A program made the position numbers and the translations under genes. A stretch of 64,000 nucleotides of DNA from positions 1,240,001 to 1,304,000 of the forward strand of contig NZ_RAPR01000001.1 of the NCBI RefSeq assembly GCF_003610235.1, in the 5' to 3' direction. This DNA is from Catellatospora citrea (GTDB taxonomy: Bacteria > Actinomycetota > Actinomycetes > Mycobacteriales > Micromonosporaceae). The notes under the pieces are model-generated. The model made no database searches. It was not told where the DNA came from and saw nothing but the letters and a program-made list of their open reading frames with translations. Numbering within the stretch: position 1 is the first letter of the stretch; every line of letters begins with the position of its first letter. Shown piece after piece: positions 51,142-59,759 of this stretch.

Positions 51142-52296
51142 TCAGTAGGACCGGGGCAGGCCCAGGCTGTGCTGGGCGACGAAGTTGAGGATCATCTCCC
51201 GGCTGACCGGGGCGATCCGCCCGAGCCGGGACGCGACCAGCAGCGTGGCCAGGCCGTACTCGGTGGCCAGCCCGTTGCCGCCGTGGGTCTGGATGGCCTG
51301 GTCGACCGTCTTCACGGTGGCCTCCCCGGCCGCGTACTTGGCCATGTTCGCCGCCTCGCCCGCGGCCTGGTCGTCGCCGCTGTCGTAGAGGTACGCCGCC
51401 TCACGGGTCATCAGCCGGGCCAGCTCGACCTCGATGTGGCAGGCGGCCAGCGGGTGGCTGATGGCCTGGTGCGCGCCGATCGGCGGCCCCCACACGGCGC
51501 GGGTCTTGGCGTACTCGACGGCCCGCGACAGCGCGTAGCGGGCCATGCCGAGCGCGAACGCCGAGGCCATGATGCGCTCCGGGTTCAGCCCGGCGAACAG
51601 CTGCAGCAGCCCCGCGTCGGCGCTGCCGACCAGGGCGTCGTCGGGCAGCCGCACCTCGTCGAGGAACAGGTTGTACTGCTTCTCCGGCGCGACCAGCTCC
51701 GTCGGGATCTGCTGGGCGGTGAACCCGGGCGCGTCGGTCGGCACCACGAACAGCACGGGCTTGAGCCGCCCGGTCCGCTCGTCGGCGGTGCGGCCCACCA
51801 CCAGCACCGCCTCGGCCTCGTCGATGCCGGAGATGTACGTCTTGCGACCGGACAGCAGCCAGCCGTCACCGTCGCGGGTCGCGGTGGTGGTCAGCTTGTG
51901 CGAGTTGGATCCGGCGTCGGGCTCGGTGATCGCGAACGCGAAGATCTTCGTCCCGTCGGCCAGGCCCGGCAGCCAGCGCCCCTTCTGCTCGGGCGTGCCG
52001 AAGCGGGAGATCACCGTGGCGCAGATCGCCGGGGAGACGACCATCATCAGCAGCGGGCAGCCGGCCGCGCCCAGCTCCTCGCAGACCGCGGCCAGGTCGC
52101 CGATGCCGCCGCCGCCCCCGCCGTACTCCTCGGGCACGTGCACGCCCAGGTAGCCGAGCCGGCCGGCCTCCTGCCACAGCTCGGTGGTCTTCTCCCCGGC
52201 GCGGGTGCAGCGCAGGTAGTAGTCGTGGCCGTACTTGCCGGCCAGGTCGGACACCGCGCGGCGCAGGGCCTGGCGCTCGTCGCTCTCAAGGATCAC
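51142..52296 (-). CDS. Acyl-CoA dehydrogenase
   Basis: A 384-residue acyl-CoA dehydrogenase. Blocks FAFAITEPDAGSNSHKL (FAD/substrate), TYISGIDEA and the C-terminal QTHGGNGLATEYGLATLL are typical; the usual catalytic glutamate region near the C-terminus reads as in the AtuD/citronellyl-CoA-like or LiuA groups, but I cannot separate them. GTG 52296 overlaps the stop of the carboxylase alpha gene (GTGA), so the two are co-translated. It would make the alpha,beta-unsaturated acyl-CoA that the carboxylase then uses. Confidence 0.9.
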   Translation of the reverse strand: MILESDERQALRRAVSDLAGKYGHDYYLRCTRAGEKTTELWQEAGRLGYLGVHVPEEYGGGGGGIGDLAAVCEELGAAGCPLLMMVVSPAICATVISRFGTPEQKGRWLPGLADGTKIFAFAITEPDAGSNSHKLTTTATRDGDGWLLSGRKTYISGIDEAEAVLVVGRTADERTGRLKPVLFVVPTDAPGFTAQQIPTELVAPEKQYNLFLDEVRLPDDALVGSADAGLLQLFAGLNPERIMASAFALGMARYALSRAVEYAKTRAVWGPPIGAHQAISHPLAACHIEVELARLMTREAAYLYDSGDDQAAGEAANMAKYAAGEATVKTVDQAIQTHGGNGLATEYGLATLLVASRLGRIAPVSREMILNFVAQHSLGLPRSY

Positions 52297-54347
52297 GGTT
52301 GGGCCTCCGGGTCGGCGGGGGTGACGACCGCGAGCACCGCGCCGACCTCTACCTGGTGGCCGACGGCCACGGGCAGGTGGGTCACGGTGCCGTCGGTCGG
52401 GGCGGTGATCTCGTGCTGCATCTTCATGGCCTCCAGCCACAGCAGCGGCTGGCCGGCGCTGACCTGGTCGCCTTCGGCGACGGCGACGCGGATGACGGCC
52501 CCGGGCAGCGGCGCGAGCAGCGACCCGCTGGCGACCTGGACCTCCGCCTCCGGGAACCGCTCGACCGGCCGCAGGCTCACCGGCCCGAGCACCGAGTCGA
52601 CACAGACCACATCGGGGTACGCCGCGACGGTGAACGCGTGCCGCACGTTGCCGCGGCCCAGCTCCACCCGGGTCGCCGTGACCTCACCGACGACGAGCTC
52701 GGGCTCCCCCTCGATCAGGAAACCGTCGCGGGTGCGCCGGTAGCCGACGTCGATCCGCCCGGCCGGGACCTGGTAGGCGCGGGTCTGCGGCGCGGAGGAG
52801 ACGTTGCGCCAGCCACCCGGCAGTCCGGTCACGACGGTCACGTTCGCGCGCTCGGCGGCCGACGCGGCCAGCGCGGCGGCGTACGCCGACAGCCGCTGCG
52901 CGTCGTCGTCGGCCAGCGGCCGGGCGAGCATGTCGAGCCCGTGCTGCTCGAAGAACGCCGTGTTGATCCGCCCGGCCAGGAACGCCGGATGCCGCAGCAC
53001 GTTGACAAGCAGATCCCGGTTGGTCACCAGCCCGTGGATGCGCGCCTGCGCCAGCGCCGCCGCCAGCGCCCGCGCCGCCTGCACCCGCGTCGGCGCCCAC
53101 ACGATCACCTTCGCCAGCATCGGGTCGTAATGCGCCGTGACGGTGTCACCCCCCGCAAACCCGCTGTCCACGCGCACCACAACCGCGCCGTGGCCCTGCA
53201 GTTTCGGGGAAACCGCATGAATGTCACCCGCGATTCCTGCACTTTCCCCGAAACTGCCGACCGGTGTCGGCGCGGGTGCGCCGAACTCGGTGGTGGTGGG
53301 GAGGGTGAAGGTGTGGAGGGGGCCGGTTTGGGGGCGCCAGGTGTGGGCGGGGTCTTCGGCGTAGAGGCGGACCTCGATGGCGTGACCGTGGGTGGCGGGC
53401 GGGGTCGGTGGGAGTGGTGCGCCTTCGGCGATGTCGAGTTGGAGGGCTACCAGGTCGAGGCCGGTGACGAGTTCGGTGACGGGGTGTTCGACCTGGAGGC
53501 GGGTGTTCATCTCCAGGAAGTGGAAGGAGCCGTCGTCGGCGGCCAGGAACTCGACGGTGCCCGCGCCGCGGTAGGCGATCGCCGCCGCTGCCGCGGTGGC
53601 CGCGGCGTGCAGGCGGTCGCGCATCGCCGGGTCGACCATCGGCGACGGGGCCTCCTCGACGACCTTCTGGTGCCGGCGCTGGATCGAGCACTCGCGCTCG
53701 CCCAGCGCCCAGATGGTGCCGTGGGTGTCGGCCATGACCTGGACCTCGATGTGCCGTCCGGTGGCCAGGTACGGCTCGCAGAAGACGGTCGGGTCGCCGA
53801 ACGCGGCGGCGGCCTCGGCGCGGGCGGCCTCGACCTGATCGGGCAGGTCGGCCAGGGTGTGCACGACGCGCATGCCCCGTCCGCCGCCACCGGCGGACGC
53901 CTTGATCAGCACGGGCAGGTCGGCCTCGGTGACCGTGGCCGGGTCGAGTTCGGGCAGCACAGGTACGGACGCGGCAGCCATCAGCTTCTTCGACGCGATC
54001 TTCGAGCCCATCGCGTCGATGGCGTCCGGTGACGGCCCGACCCAGGTCAGCCCGGCGTCGATGACCGCCTGGGCGAACGCGGCGTTCTCGGACAGGAAGC
54101 CGTAGCCGGGGTGCACCGCGTCCGCGCCGGCCGCGAGCGCGGCCGCGACGATGAGGTCGGCGCGCAGGTAGGTGTCGGCGGCGGTGACGCCGGGCAGGCG
54201 TACCGCGATGTCGGCTTCTCGGGTGTGCAGGGCGCGGGCGTCGGCGTCGGAGAACACGGCGACGGTGGTGATGCCGCGTTCGCGGCAGGTGCGGAACACC
54301 CGGCGGGCGATCTCGCCCCGGTTGGCGACCAGCAGTCGGGAGATCAT
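52293..54347 (-). CDS. Acyl-CoA carboxylase alpha subunit (biotin carboxylase + BCCP) with inserted repeat
   Basis: A 684-residue alpha subunit. Residues 1-450 are biotin carboxylase (LLVANRGEIARRVFRTCRE, KASAGGGGRGMRV, MNTRLQVEHPVTEL, YDPMLAKV); a BT-like linker follows; the C-terminal biotin domain has WLEAMKMQHEI with the biotinylated lysine. In the family it supplies carboxybiotin for propionyl-, methylcrotonyl- or geranyl-CoA carboxylases. Odd: residues about 364-384 (FGESAGIAGDIHAVSPKL) are encoded by a copy of the dispersed palindromic repeat, lying between strands where relatives run straight into VRVDSG. The reading frame is intact. Confidence 0.93.
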   Translation of the reverse strand: MISRLLVANRGEIARRVFRTCRERGITTVAVFSDADARALHTREADIAVRLPGVTAADTYLRADLIVAAALAAGADAVHPGYGFLSENAAFAQAVIDAGLTWVGPSPDAIDAMGSKIASKKLMAAASVPVLPELDPATVTEADLPVLIKASAGGGGRGMRVVHTLADLPDQVEAARAEAAAAFGDPTVFCEPYLATGRHIEVQVMADTHGTIWALGERECSIQRRHQKVVEEAPSPMVDPAMRDRLHAAATAAAAAIAYRGAGTVEFLAADDGSFHFLEMNTRLQVEHPVTELVTGLDLVALQLDIAEGAPLPPTPPATHGHAIEVRLYAEDPAHTWRPQTGPLHTFTLPTTTEFGAPAPTPVGSFGESAGIAGDIHAVSPKLQGHGAVVVRVDSGFAGGDTVTAHYDPMLAKVIVWAPTRVQAARALAAALAQARIHGLVTNRDLLVNVLRHPAFLAGRINTAFFEQHGLDMLARPLADDDAQRLSAYAAALAASAAERANVTVVTGLPGGWRNVSSAPQTRAYQVPAGRIDVGYRRTRDGFLIEGEPELVVGEVTATRVELGRGNVRHAFTVAAYPDVVCVDSVLGPVSLRPVERFPEAEVQVASGSLLAPLPGAVIRVAVAEGDQVSAGQPLLWLEAMKMQHEITAPTDGTVTHLPVAVGHQVEVGAVLAVVTPADPEAQP
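53198..53257. repeat. Palindromic repeat PR, copy 3 (in-frame inside carboxylase gene)
   Basis: Arms GCAGTTTCGGGGAAA (53198-53212) and exact complement (53243-53257) around a 30-base spacer. The same arms are intergenic at 19872 and 42294. Here the element is read through on the minus strand without a stop, giving SFGES near one end and AVSPKLQ near the other. Confidence 0.85.
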
Positions 54348-54351
54348 CTTG

Positions 54352-55947
54352 TCACATCCGGAAGACGCCGTAGGGACCCGGACCGGGGTCGGGTGCCGAC
54401 TGGACCGCGCTCAGGCACATGCCGAGCACGGTGCGGGTGTCGCGGGGGTCGATGACGCCGTCGTCGTAGCCGAGCCCGGACAGGACCATCGGCAGCGACT
54501 CGGCTTCGATCTGGTTCTCGACCATGGTGCGTACGACCTGGTCGGCGTCCTCGTCGTAGGGCCGGCCCGCGGCGGCCGCGGACTGCCGCGCGACGATCGA
54601 CAGCACGCCCGCGAGCTGCGCGCCGCCCATGACCGCGGACTTCGCCGACGGCCAGGCGAACAGGAAGCGCGGGTCGTACGCCCGCCCGCACATGCCGTAG
54701 TGCCCCGCGCCGTAGGACGCGCCGATCAGCACGGAGATGTGCGGGACGGTGCTGTTCGACACCGCGTTGATCATCATCGCGCCGTGCTTGATGATGCCGC
54801 CCTGCTCGTAGTCCTTGCCGACCATGTAGCCGGTGGTGTTGTGCAGGAACAGCAGCGGGGTCCGGGTCTGGTTGGCGAGCTGGATGAACTGCGCCGCCTT
54901 CTGCGACTCCGCGCTGAACAGCACCCCGCGCGCGTTGGCCAGGATGCCCACGGGAAAGCCGTGCACGCTGGCCCACCCGGTGGCCAGGCTCGCGCCGTAC
55001 TCGGGCTTGAACTCCTCGAAGCGGGAGCCGTCCACGACCCGGGCGATCACCTCCCGCGGGTCGAACGGGGTGCGCAGGTCCGGCGGCACGATGCCGAGCA
55101 GCTCCTCGGCGTCGAACACCGGCTCGTCGGCGGGCACGGTCGGGGCCGCGCCGAGCTTGCGCCAGCGCAGCGACGCGACGATGCGCCGGCCCATGCCGAT
55201 GGCCTGCACCTCGTCGTCGGCCAGGTAATCGGCCAGGCCGGAGACACGGGCGTGCATGGCCGCGCCGCCCAGCGACTCCTCGTCGGCGTCCTCCCCGGTG
55301 GCCATCTTGACCAGCGGTGGCCCGGCCAGGAACACCTGTGACCGCTCTTTGATCATCACGACGTGGTCGCTCATCCCCGGCACGTACGCCCCGCCCGCGG
55401 TGGAGTTGCCGAAGACCAGCGTCACCGTCGGGACGCCCGCCGCGGACAGCCGGGTCAGGTCGCGGAACAGCCGCCCGCCGGGGATGAAGATGTCCTTCTG
55501 GCTCTGCAGGTCCGCGCCGCCGGACTCGACCAGGTTCACCAGCGGCAGCCGGTTCTCCCGCGCGATGTCCATCGCGCGCAGGGTCTTGCGCAGGGTGTAC
55601 GGATTGGACGCGCCCCCGCGCACCGTCGGATCATTAGCGATGATCATGCACTCGGTGTTCTCGACGACGCCGATCGCGGTGACCACGCTCGCCCCGACCG
55701 GGTAGTCGGTGCCGTAGGCGGCCAGCGCCGACAGCTCCAGCAGCGGCGAGTCCCGGTCCACCAGCAGCTCGATGCGCTCGCGCGGCAGCAGCTTGCCCCG
55801 GTCGTGATGCCGCTTGACGTACTTCGGCCCGCCCCCGCCCAGCGCCTTGGCGTGCTCGGCGTCGAGCGCGGTCAGCTTCTCCAGCAGCGCGCCACGGTTG
55901 CCCGCGTACGCGGCGGCACCGGTGTCCAGGGTGGATCGCAGGATCAC
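54352..55947 (-). CDS. Acyl-CoA carboxylase beta subunit (carboxyltransferase)
   Basis: A 531-residue carboxyltransferase with both crotonase-like halves: GGGGPKYVKRHHDRGKL, VVENTECMIIANDPTVRGG, VFGNSTAGGAYVPGMS, LFLHNTTGYMVGKDYE and GASYGAGHYGMCGRAYDP. The sequence is closer to methylcrotonyl/geranyl-CoA carboxylase beta (LiuB/AtuC) than to AccD of fatty acid synthesis. GTG 55947 overlaps the stop of the AtuA-like gene; 4 bases separate it from the alpha subunit. Together they form the biotin-dependent carboxylase of this operon. Confidence 0.92.
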   Translation of the reverse strand: MILRSTLDTGAAAYAGNRGALLEKLTALDAEHAKALGGGGPKYVKRHHDRGKLLPRERIELLVDRDSPLLELSALAAYGTDYPVGASVVTAIGVVENTECMIIANDPTVRGGASNPYTLRKTLRAMDIARENRLPLVNLVESGGADLQSQKDIFIPGGRLFRDLTRLSAAGVPTVTLVFGNSTAGGAYVPGMSDHVVMIKERSQVFLAGPPLVKMATGEDADEESLGGAAMHARVSGLADYLADDEVQAIGMGRRIVASLRWRKLGAAPTVPADEPVFDAEELLGIVPPDLRTPFDPREVIARVVDGSRFEEFKPEYGASLATGWASVHGFPVGILANARGVLFSAESQKAAQFIQLANQTRTPLLFLHNTTGYMVGKDYEQGGIIKHGAMMINAVSNSTVPHISVLIGASYGAGHYGMCGRAYDPRFLFAWPSAKSAVMGGAQLAGVLSIVARQSAAAAGRPYDEDADQVVRTMVENQIEAESLPMVLSGLGYDDGVIDPRDTRTVLGMCLSAVQSAPDPGPGPYGVFRM

Positions 55948-57731
55948 AGCAGTTCCTCCGGGATGTCGACGTACCGCGAGCGCAGCCACTCGCCCAGTCC
56001 CTTGCCCTGCGGGTCGAACCGGGTGCCCGCCGAGACGCCGTCGCCGAGCAGCCCGTCCACGACGAAGTTCAGCGCCCGCAGGTGGGGCAGCGCATACCGG
56101 GCGACGGGCAGCCCGGCCGCCTCGGGCAGCAGCTTCACCAGCGCATCGACGGTGAGCGTCGCCGCCAGCCACGCGTACGCCGCGTCGCCGCGCGCCCAGA
56201 CCCCGATGTTGGCGTTGCCGCCCTTGTCCCCGCTGCGCGCCCCGGCGACCAGCCCGAGCGGAGCGCGCCGCGTCGGCCCGCGCCCGGTCCACGACGGGAC
56301 CCCCGCGTCGCTCGCCGCACCACGGGGATCGTTCGAGCCGAGCGACCCGCCGGTGGTGCCGCGCGCGGCATCCGCCAGGTCCGCGTTCAGCGGCTCGATC
56401 GGGTACTCGGTGCCGTCGGGCAGCACGACCAGGTGCGGGACCAGTCCGGCCGGCACGGCCGCCGAGGTGAACACACCGAACGGGGTCGCGTCGCCGGGTG
56501 GGGCCAGCAGCGTGAAGCCGGGATAGCTGGACAGCGCCAGCTCGACGGCCGCCCCGCTGAAGGCGCGACCGGCCACGGCCGGGTCGGCGTCCTTGACGGT
56601 GGCATGCAGCAGCGCGCTGGCCTCCTCCTGCCCGTCCGCGTCGGGGTGGTCCGTGCGGGCGAGCCGCCACACCAGCTCCGCGGGCGGGCGGCGCCTGAGC
56701 GACGCTTCGAGCTGCGTACGGGCCAGCGCGGCTTTCGCCTCGACGTCGAGCCCGGTGATCAGGAACGTCACGTCGTTGCGGAATCCGCCGAGCGAGTTCA
56801 GGCCTACTTTCAGCGTCGGCGGCGGCGCCTCGCCGCGCACACCGGTGATCCGCACCCGGTCGGGCCCGTCGTCGGTCAACACGACCGTGTCGAGGCGGGT
56901 GGTGACGTCGGGGCCGAGGTAGCGCGGGCCGTCCACTTCGTACAGCAGCTGCGCGGTGACCGTGCCGATGGTCACGACGCCGCCGCTGCCGGGGTGTTTG
57001 GTGATGACGCTGCTGCCGTCGGCGTGCACCTCGGCGATCGGGAATCCGGGCAGGCCGATGTCGTGCTCGGCGAAGAACGCGTAGTTGCCGCCGGTGGCCT
57101 GCGCCCCGCACTCGATCACGTGCCCGGCGGCGACGGCCCCGGCCAGCGCGTCGAAGTCGTCGCGCGCCCACCCGAAGTGGGCCGCGGCCGGGCCGACGAC
57201 CAGCGACGCGTCGGTGACCCGGCCGGTGACCACGATGTCGGCCCCCTGCCGCAGGGCGTGCGCGATGCCCCACGCGCCGAGGTAGGCGTTCGCGGCCAGC
57301 GGCGCGCCGAGCCCGAGCTCGTCGGCCCGGCCGAGCAGGTCGTCGCCGGTGACCTGGGCGATGCGCGGGCTCAACCCGAGCCGCCCCGCGAGCGCGCCGA
57401 GCGCCTGGGCGAGCCCGGCCGGGTTGAGCCCGCCCGCGTTCGTGACGACGGTGACGCCCCGGTCGAGGACGGTGCCCAGGCACTGTTCCAGCTGCCGCAG
57501 GAAGGTCTTGGCGTATCCGGTGGCCGGGTCCTTCATCCGGTCGCGGGCCAGGATGAGCATGGTCAGCTCGGCGAGGTAGTCGCCGGTGAGCACGTCGACC
57601 GGGCCGCCTTCGAGCATCTCCCGCATCGCCGACGCCCGGTCGCCGTAGAACCCGGAGACGTTCGCGATCCGCAGTGGCGTGCTCGCGCGCTCCCCGGTGG
57701 CGGCCTGCGACGGCGTGGTCCGCTCGCTCAC
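55944..57731 (-). CDS. AtuA-family (DUF1446) acyclic terpene utilization protein
   Basis: A 595-residue DUF1446/AtuA-type protein. Residues 20-470: [71 protein letters not shown]; residues 490-595: [21 protein letters not shown] and [14 protein letters not shown], the second DUF1446-associated domain. In Pseudomonas AtuA is needed for citronellol/geraniol growth; its reaction is unclear. GTG 57731 overlaps the upstream stop and its stop overlaps the carboxyltransferase start. Confidence 0.9.
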   Translation of the reverse strand: MSERTTPSQAATGERASTPLRIANVSGFYGDRASAMREMLEGGPVDVLTGDYLAELTMLILARDRMKDPATGYAKTFLRQLEQCLGTVLDRGVTVVTNAGGLNPAGLAQALGALAGRLGLSPRIAQVTGDDLLGRADELGLGAPLAANAYLGAWGIAHALRQGADIVVTGRVTDASLVVGPAAAHFGWARDDFDALAGAVAAGHVIECGAQATGGNYAFFAEHDIGLPGFPIAEVHADGSSVITKHPGSGGVVTIGTVTAQLLYEVDGPRYLGPDVTTRLDTVVLTDDGPDRVRITGVRGEAPPPTLKVGLNSLGGFRNDVTFLITGLDVEAKAALARTQLEASLRRRPPAELVWRLARTDHPDADGQEEASALLHATVKDADPAVAGRAFSGAAVELALSSYPGFTLLAPPGDATPFGVFTSAAVPAGLVPHLVVLPDGTEYPIEPLNADLADAARGTTGGSLGSNDPRGAASDAGVPSWTGRGPTRRAPLGLVAGARSGDKGGNANIGVWARGDAAYAWLAATLTVDALVKLLPEAAGLPVARYALPHLRALNFVVDGLLGDGVSAGTRFDPQGKGLGEWLRSRYVDIPEELL

Positions 57732-58540
57732 GCAACACCCTCCGCGGCGAACTGGCCGGGGGCGCGGCCGGCGCCGGGCGGGCCGGCGAAGGCCTGGGCC
57801 ACGTCGAGCCAGCGGTCGGCGTCCGGCCCCTCGGCGTGCAGGGCGAGGTCGGCGCGGTGCCGCCGCTGGGTGACCAGGAGGCAGAAGTCGAGCGCCGGGC
57901 CGGTGACGCGTTGCGCCGCGTCGTCGGGTCCCCAGGTCCACACGTCCGCGTCGGGGCCGGTGAGCCGGACGTGGAACGGCTCCGGCGGCGCGTCGAGGCC
58001 GTGCGCGGCGTAGGCGAAGTCGCGGGCGCGCACGCCGAGGTGGGCGACATGGCGCAGCCGCCCGGTCGGCGGCCGGGTGACACCGAAGGTGTCGGCCAGG
58101 TCCTGGCCGTGGGCCCAGGTCTCCATGATGCGGGCGGTGGCCATGGACGCGGCGCTCATCGGCGGGCCGTACCAGGGCAGCCGGGTGCCGGGCGGCACGG
58201 CCGCGAGCGCGACCCGCAGCCTGGCCCGGGTCTCGCGCCAGCGGTCGAGCAGTTGATCGGGCGGCAGCACGGCGAGTTGTGCGGCTCCGGCGTCGACGAA
58301 GCGCAGCGGGTCGGGTGAGGTCGCGATCTCCTGCAGCGCCTCGCCGAAGCCGTCGGGATCGGTGGCCGCCAGCAGCGAGCGCTCGTCGGTCCACAGCAGA
58401 TGGGCGATCTGGTGCGCCACCGTCCAGCCGTCGGCCGGAGTGAGTGTCGTCCACCGGCCCGGAGGCAGGTCGGCGACGAGCCGGTCGGCGTCGGCGCTCT
58501 CGGCGTCGAGATCAGCCAGCAGCGCCTCGAGTTCGGCCAT
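57728..58540 (-). CDS. TIGR03084-type DinB-like metal-binding protein
   Basis: A 270-residue protein of the mycothiol maleylpyruvate isomerase/DinB superfamily (TIGR03084 type). Metal-ligand candidates are in [15 protein letters not shown] (His) and [12 protein letters not shown] (His); the C-terminal half is a wHTH/SCP2-like alpha-beta domain. In actinomycetes this protein routinely precedes AtuA-like genes, and a thiol-dependent step or toxic by-product removal is plausible. GGAGG lies 12 bases before ATG 58540. First gene of the operon. Confidence 0.82.
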   Translation of the reverse strand: MAELEALLADLDAESADADRLVADLPPGRWTTLTPADGWTVAHQIAHLLWTDERSLLAATDPDGFGEALQEIATSPDPLRFVDAGAAQLAVLPPDQLLDRWRETRARLRVALAAVPPGTRLPWYGPPMSAASMATARIMETWAHGQDLADTFGVTRPPTGRLRHVAHLGVRARDFAYAAHGLDAPPEPFHVRLTGPDADVWTWGPDDAAQRVTGPALDFCLLVTQRRHRADLALHAEGPDADRWLDVAQAFAGPPGAGRAPGQFAAEGVA

Positions 58541-58591
58541 CAGGGGTGCTCCCTCCAGTCGGCTCCACCCTTCCTCCGGGCCACAAAAAAG

Positions 58592-58605
58592 TCAAGCGCG
58601 CTTGA
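58592..58605. promoter_or_regulatory. Operator palindrome TCAAGCGCGCTTGA
   Basis: A perfect 14-base palindrome in an unusually AT-rich stretch (58584-58612), 51 bases before the start of the carboxylase operon. On the minus strand TTGACT within it could serve as -35. TetR-type regulators of acyl-CoA operons use such AAGCG-CGCTT palindromes, and the last gene of this operon is a TetR. Confidence 0.75.
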
Positions 58606-58653
58606 TTTTATTACGGACCGGCCGAACAGGCTGCGGATCGCAGGAACTATCGC

Positions 58654-59055
58654 TCAGAGGGGGTTCACGTACCGCCAGTGACCGCCCTCGCGCAGGAATC
58701 GGCTGTTCTCCTCCAGCGCGCCCGGCCGGCCGCCGTCGCGGTAGTGGGCCCGGAACAGCACGGTCCCCTCGGTGTCGAACATGCTCCCCCGGTCGGTGGC
58801 GAGCACCTCCAGCCCGGTGTACCGCGGGCCGCCGGTCAGCTCCAGGTCCCGCGGCCGGGTGCTGGAGTGCCAGGTGCGCAGCAGGTATGCCGTGTCGCCC
58901 AGCGCGAACGCGCTGTACCGCGACCGCATCAGCTGCTCGGCGGTCGGCGCCTCGCCGCCGCGGTGCCAGCGCCCGCAGCACTCGGCATAGGGCTGCCCGG
59001 TCCCGCAGGGGCAGGTGGCGGGCTGCGGGTCAGGCTTCCTGCGTACACGTGCCAT
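58654..59055 (-). CDS. YchJ-like SEC-C motif protein
   Basis: A 133-residue protein. CPCGTGQPYAECCGRWH is the N-terminal SEC-C zinc motif; residues 35-133 are an NTF2-like/YchJ domain (AEQLMRSRYSAFALGDTAYLLRTWH, FRAHYRDGG). Zinc-binding adaptor or chaperone-related role is suspected for the family. ATG 59055 chosen; ATG 59064 would add three residues. It is downstream of DUF1772 in the same direction with 138 bases between. Confidence 0.85.
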   Translation of the reverse strand: MARVRRKPDPQPATCPCGTGQPYAECCGRWHRGGEAPTAEQLMRSRYSAFALGDTAYLLRTWHSSTRPRDLELTGGPRYTGLEVLATDRGSMFDTEGTVLFRAHYRDGGRPGALEENSRFLREGGHWRYVNPL

Positions 59056-59193
59056 GGTCACCATGGTGGCCCATCGGCCGGTCCCGGCTTCCGCGGGACA
59101 CCCGGGACCGCCTGTTTGATCTTCCGGGGCCGCAGGAGCCCGCCGACCGGACCCTGGCCTCACCCGAGGCGGCCCCGGAACTGCTCGACCGAC

Positions 59194-59688
59194 TCAGCGG
59201 CCGTAGTGCAGGAGCGCAACGGCGAGGCAGATCAGCGCGGCGGTGGTCGCCACGGTGCGAACGTGGTTCCAGCGCGACCACTTGGCCTCGTCGAACCGGG
59301 CCCGCACGCCGGCCAGGTCCGCGATCTCGTCCGGATCTCCGGCGGCCTTGAGCGCATTGTTCATCGGCACGTTGACGGCGATCGTGATGACGAAGACCAC
59401 CAGGTACAGCACGAGCGCCGCGATGGTCCAGGACAGTGCCGGGCTGCCCGGTCCGAACAGCAGCGCCACGGACGCCGCGGTGAACCCGAGTGCGCCCAGG
59501 AAACCGCCGAGCATGAACCACGGGTTGATGATCGCCCGGTCGAGCGACTGGAAGGCGGCGACGAAGGTCCGGTCGTCGGTGCGGCGCAGGCCGGGCATCA
59601 CGGTGTGGGAGTACAGGCCGAACACGCCTGCCATGATCCCCATCGTCACCGTCGCCGCGACCAGCACGACCATCCGTACGGTGTCCAC
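59194..59688 (-). CDS. DUF1772 (anthrone oxygenase-like) membrane protein
   Basis: A 164-residue protein with four membrane helices. GVFGLYSHTVMPGLRRTDD, AFQSLDRAIINPWFM and the cytoplasmic VPMNNALKAAGDP are family marks; the C-terminal W.RWNHVRT precedes the last helix. DUF1772 includes anthrone oxygenases of polyketide pathways, but this stands alone and no biosynthetic genes are near. Confidence 0.85.
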   Translation of the reverse strand: MDTVRMVVLVAATVTMGIMAGVFGLYSHTVMPGLRRTDDRTFVAAFQSLDRAIINPWFMLGGFLGALGFTAASVALLFGPGSPALSWTIAALVLYLVVFVITIAVNVPMNNALKAAGDPDEIADLAGVRARFDEAKWSRWNHVRTVATTAALICLAVALLHYGR

Positions 59689-59759
59689 ATCGTCCCCCTC
59701 GGTGCCCGTGCTGCCGCGACGATCCTATGCCGGTGCCCGCCCTGCCTGAGCCGACCGGT

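Noticed and set aside
54352..58083. A 1243-residue reading frame suggesting one giant carboxylase fusion
   Set aside because: The upstream two thirds is a shadow frame of the AtuA-like and DinB-like genes; the GTGA overlap at 55944-55947 marks the true start.
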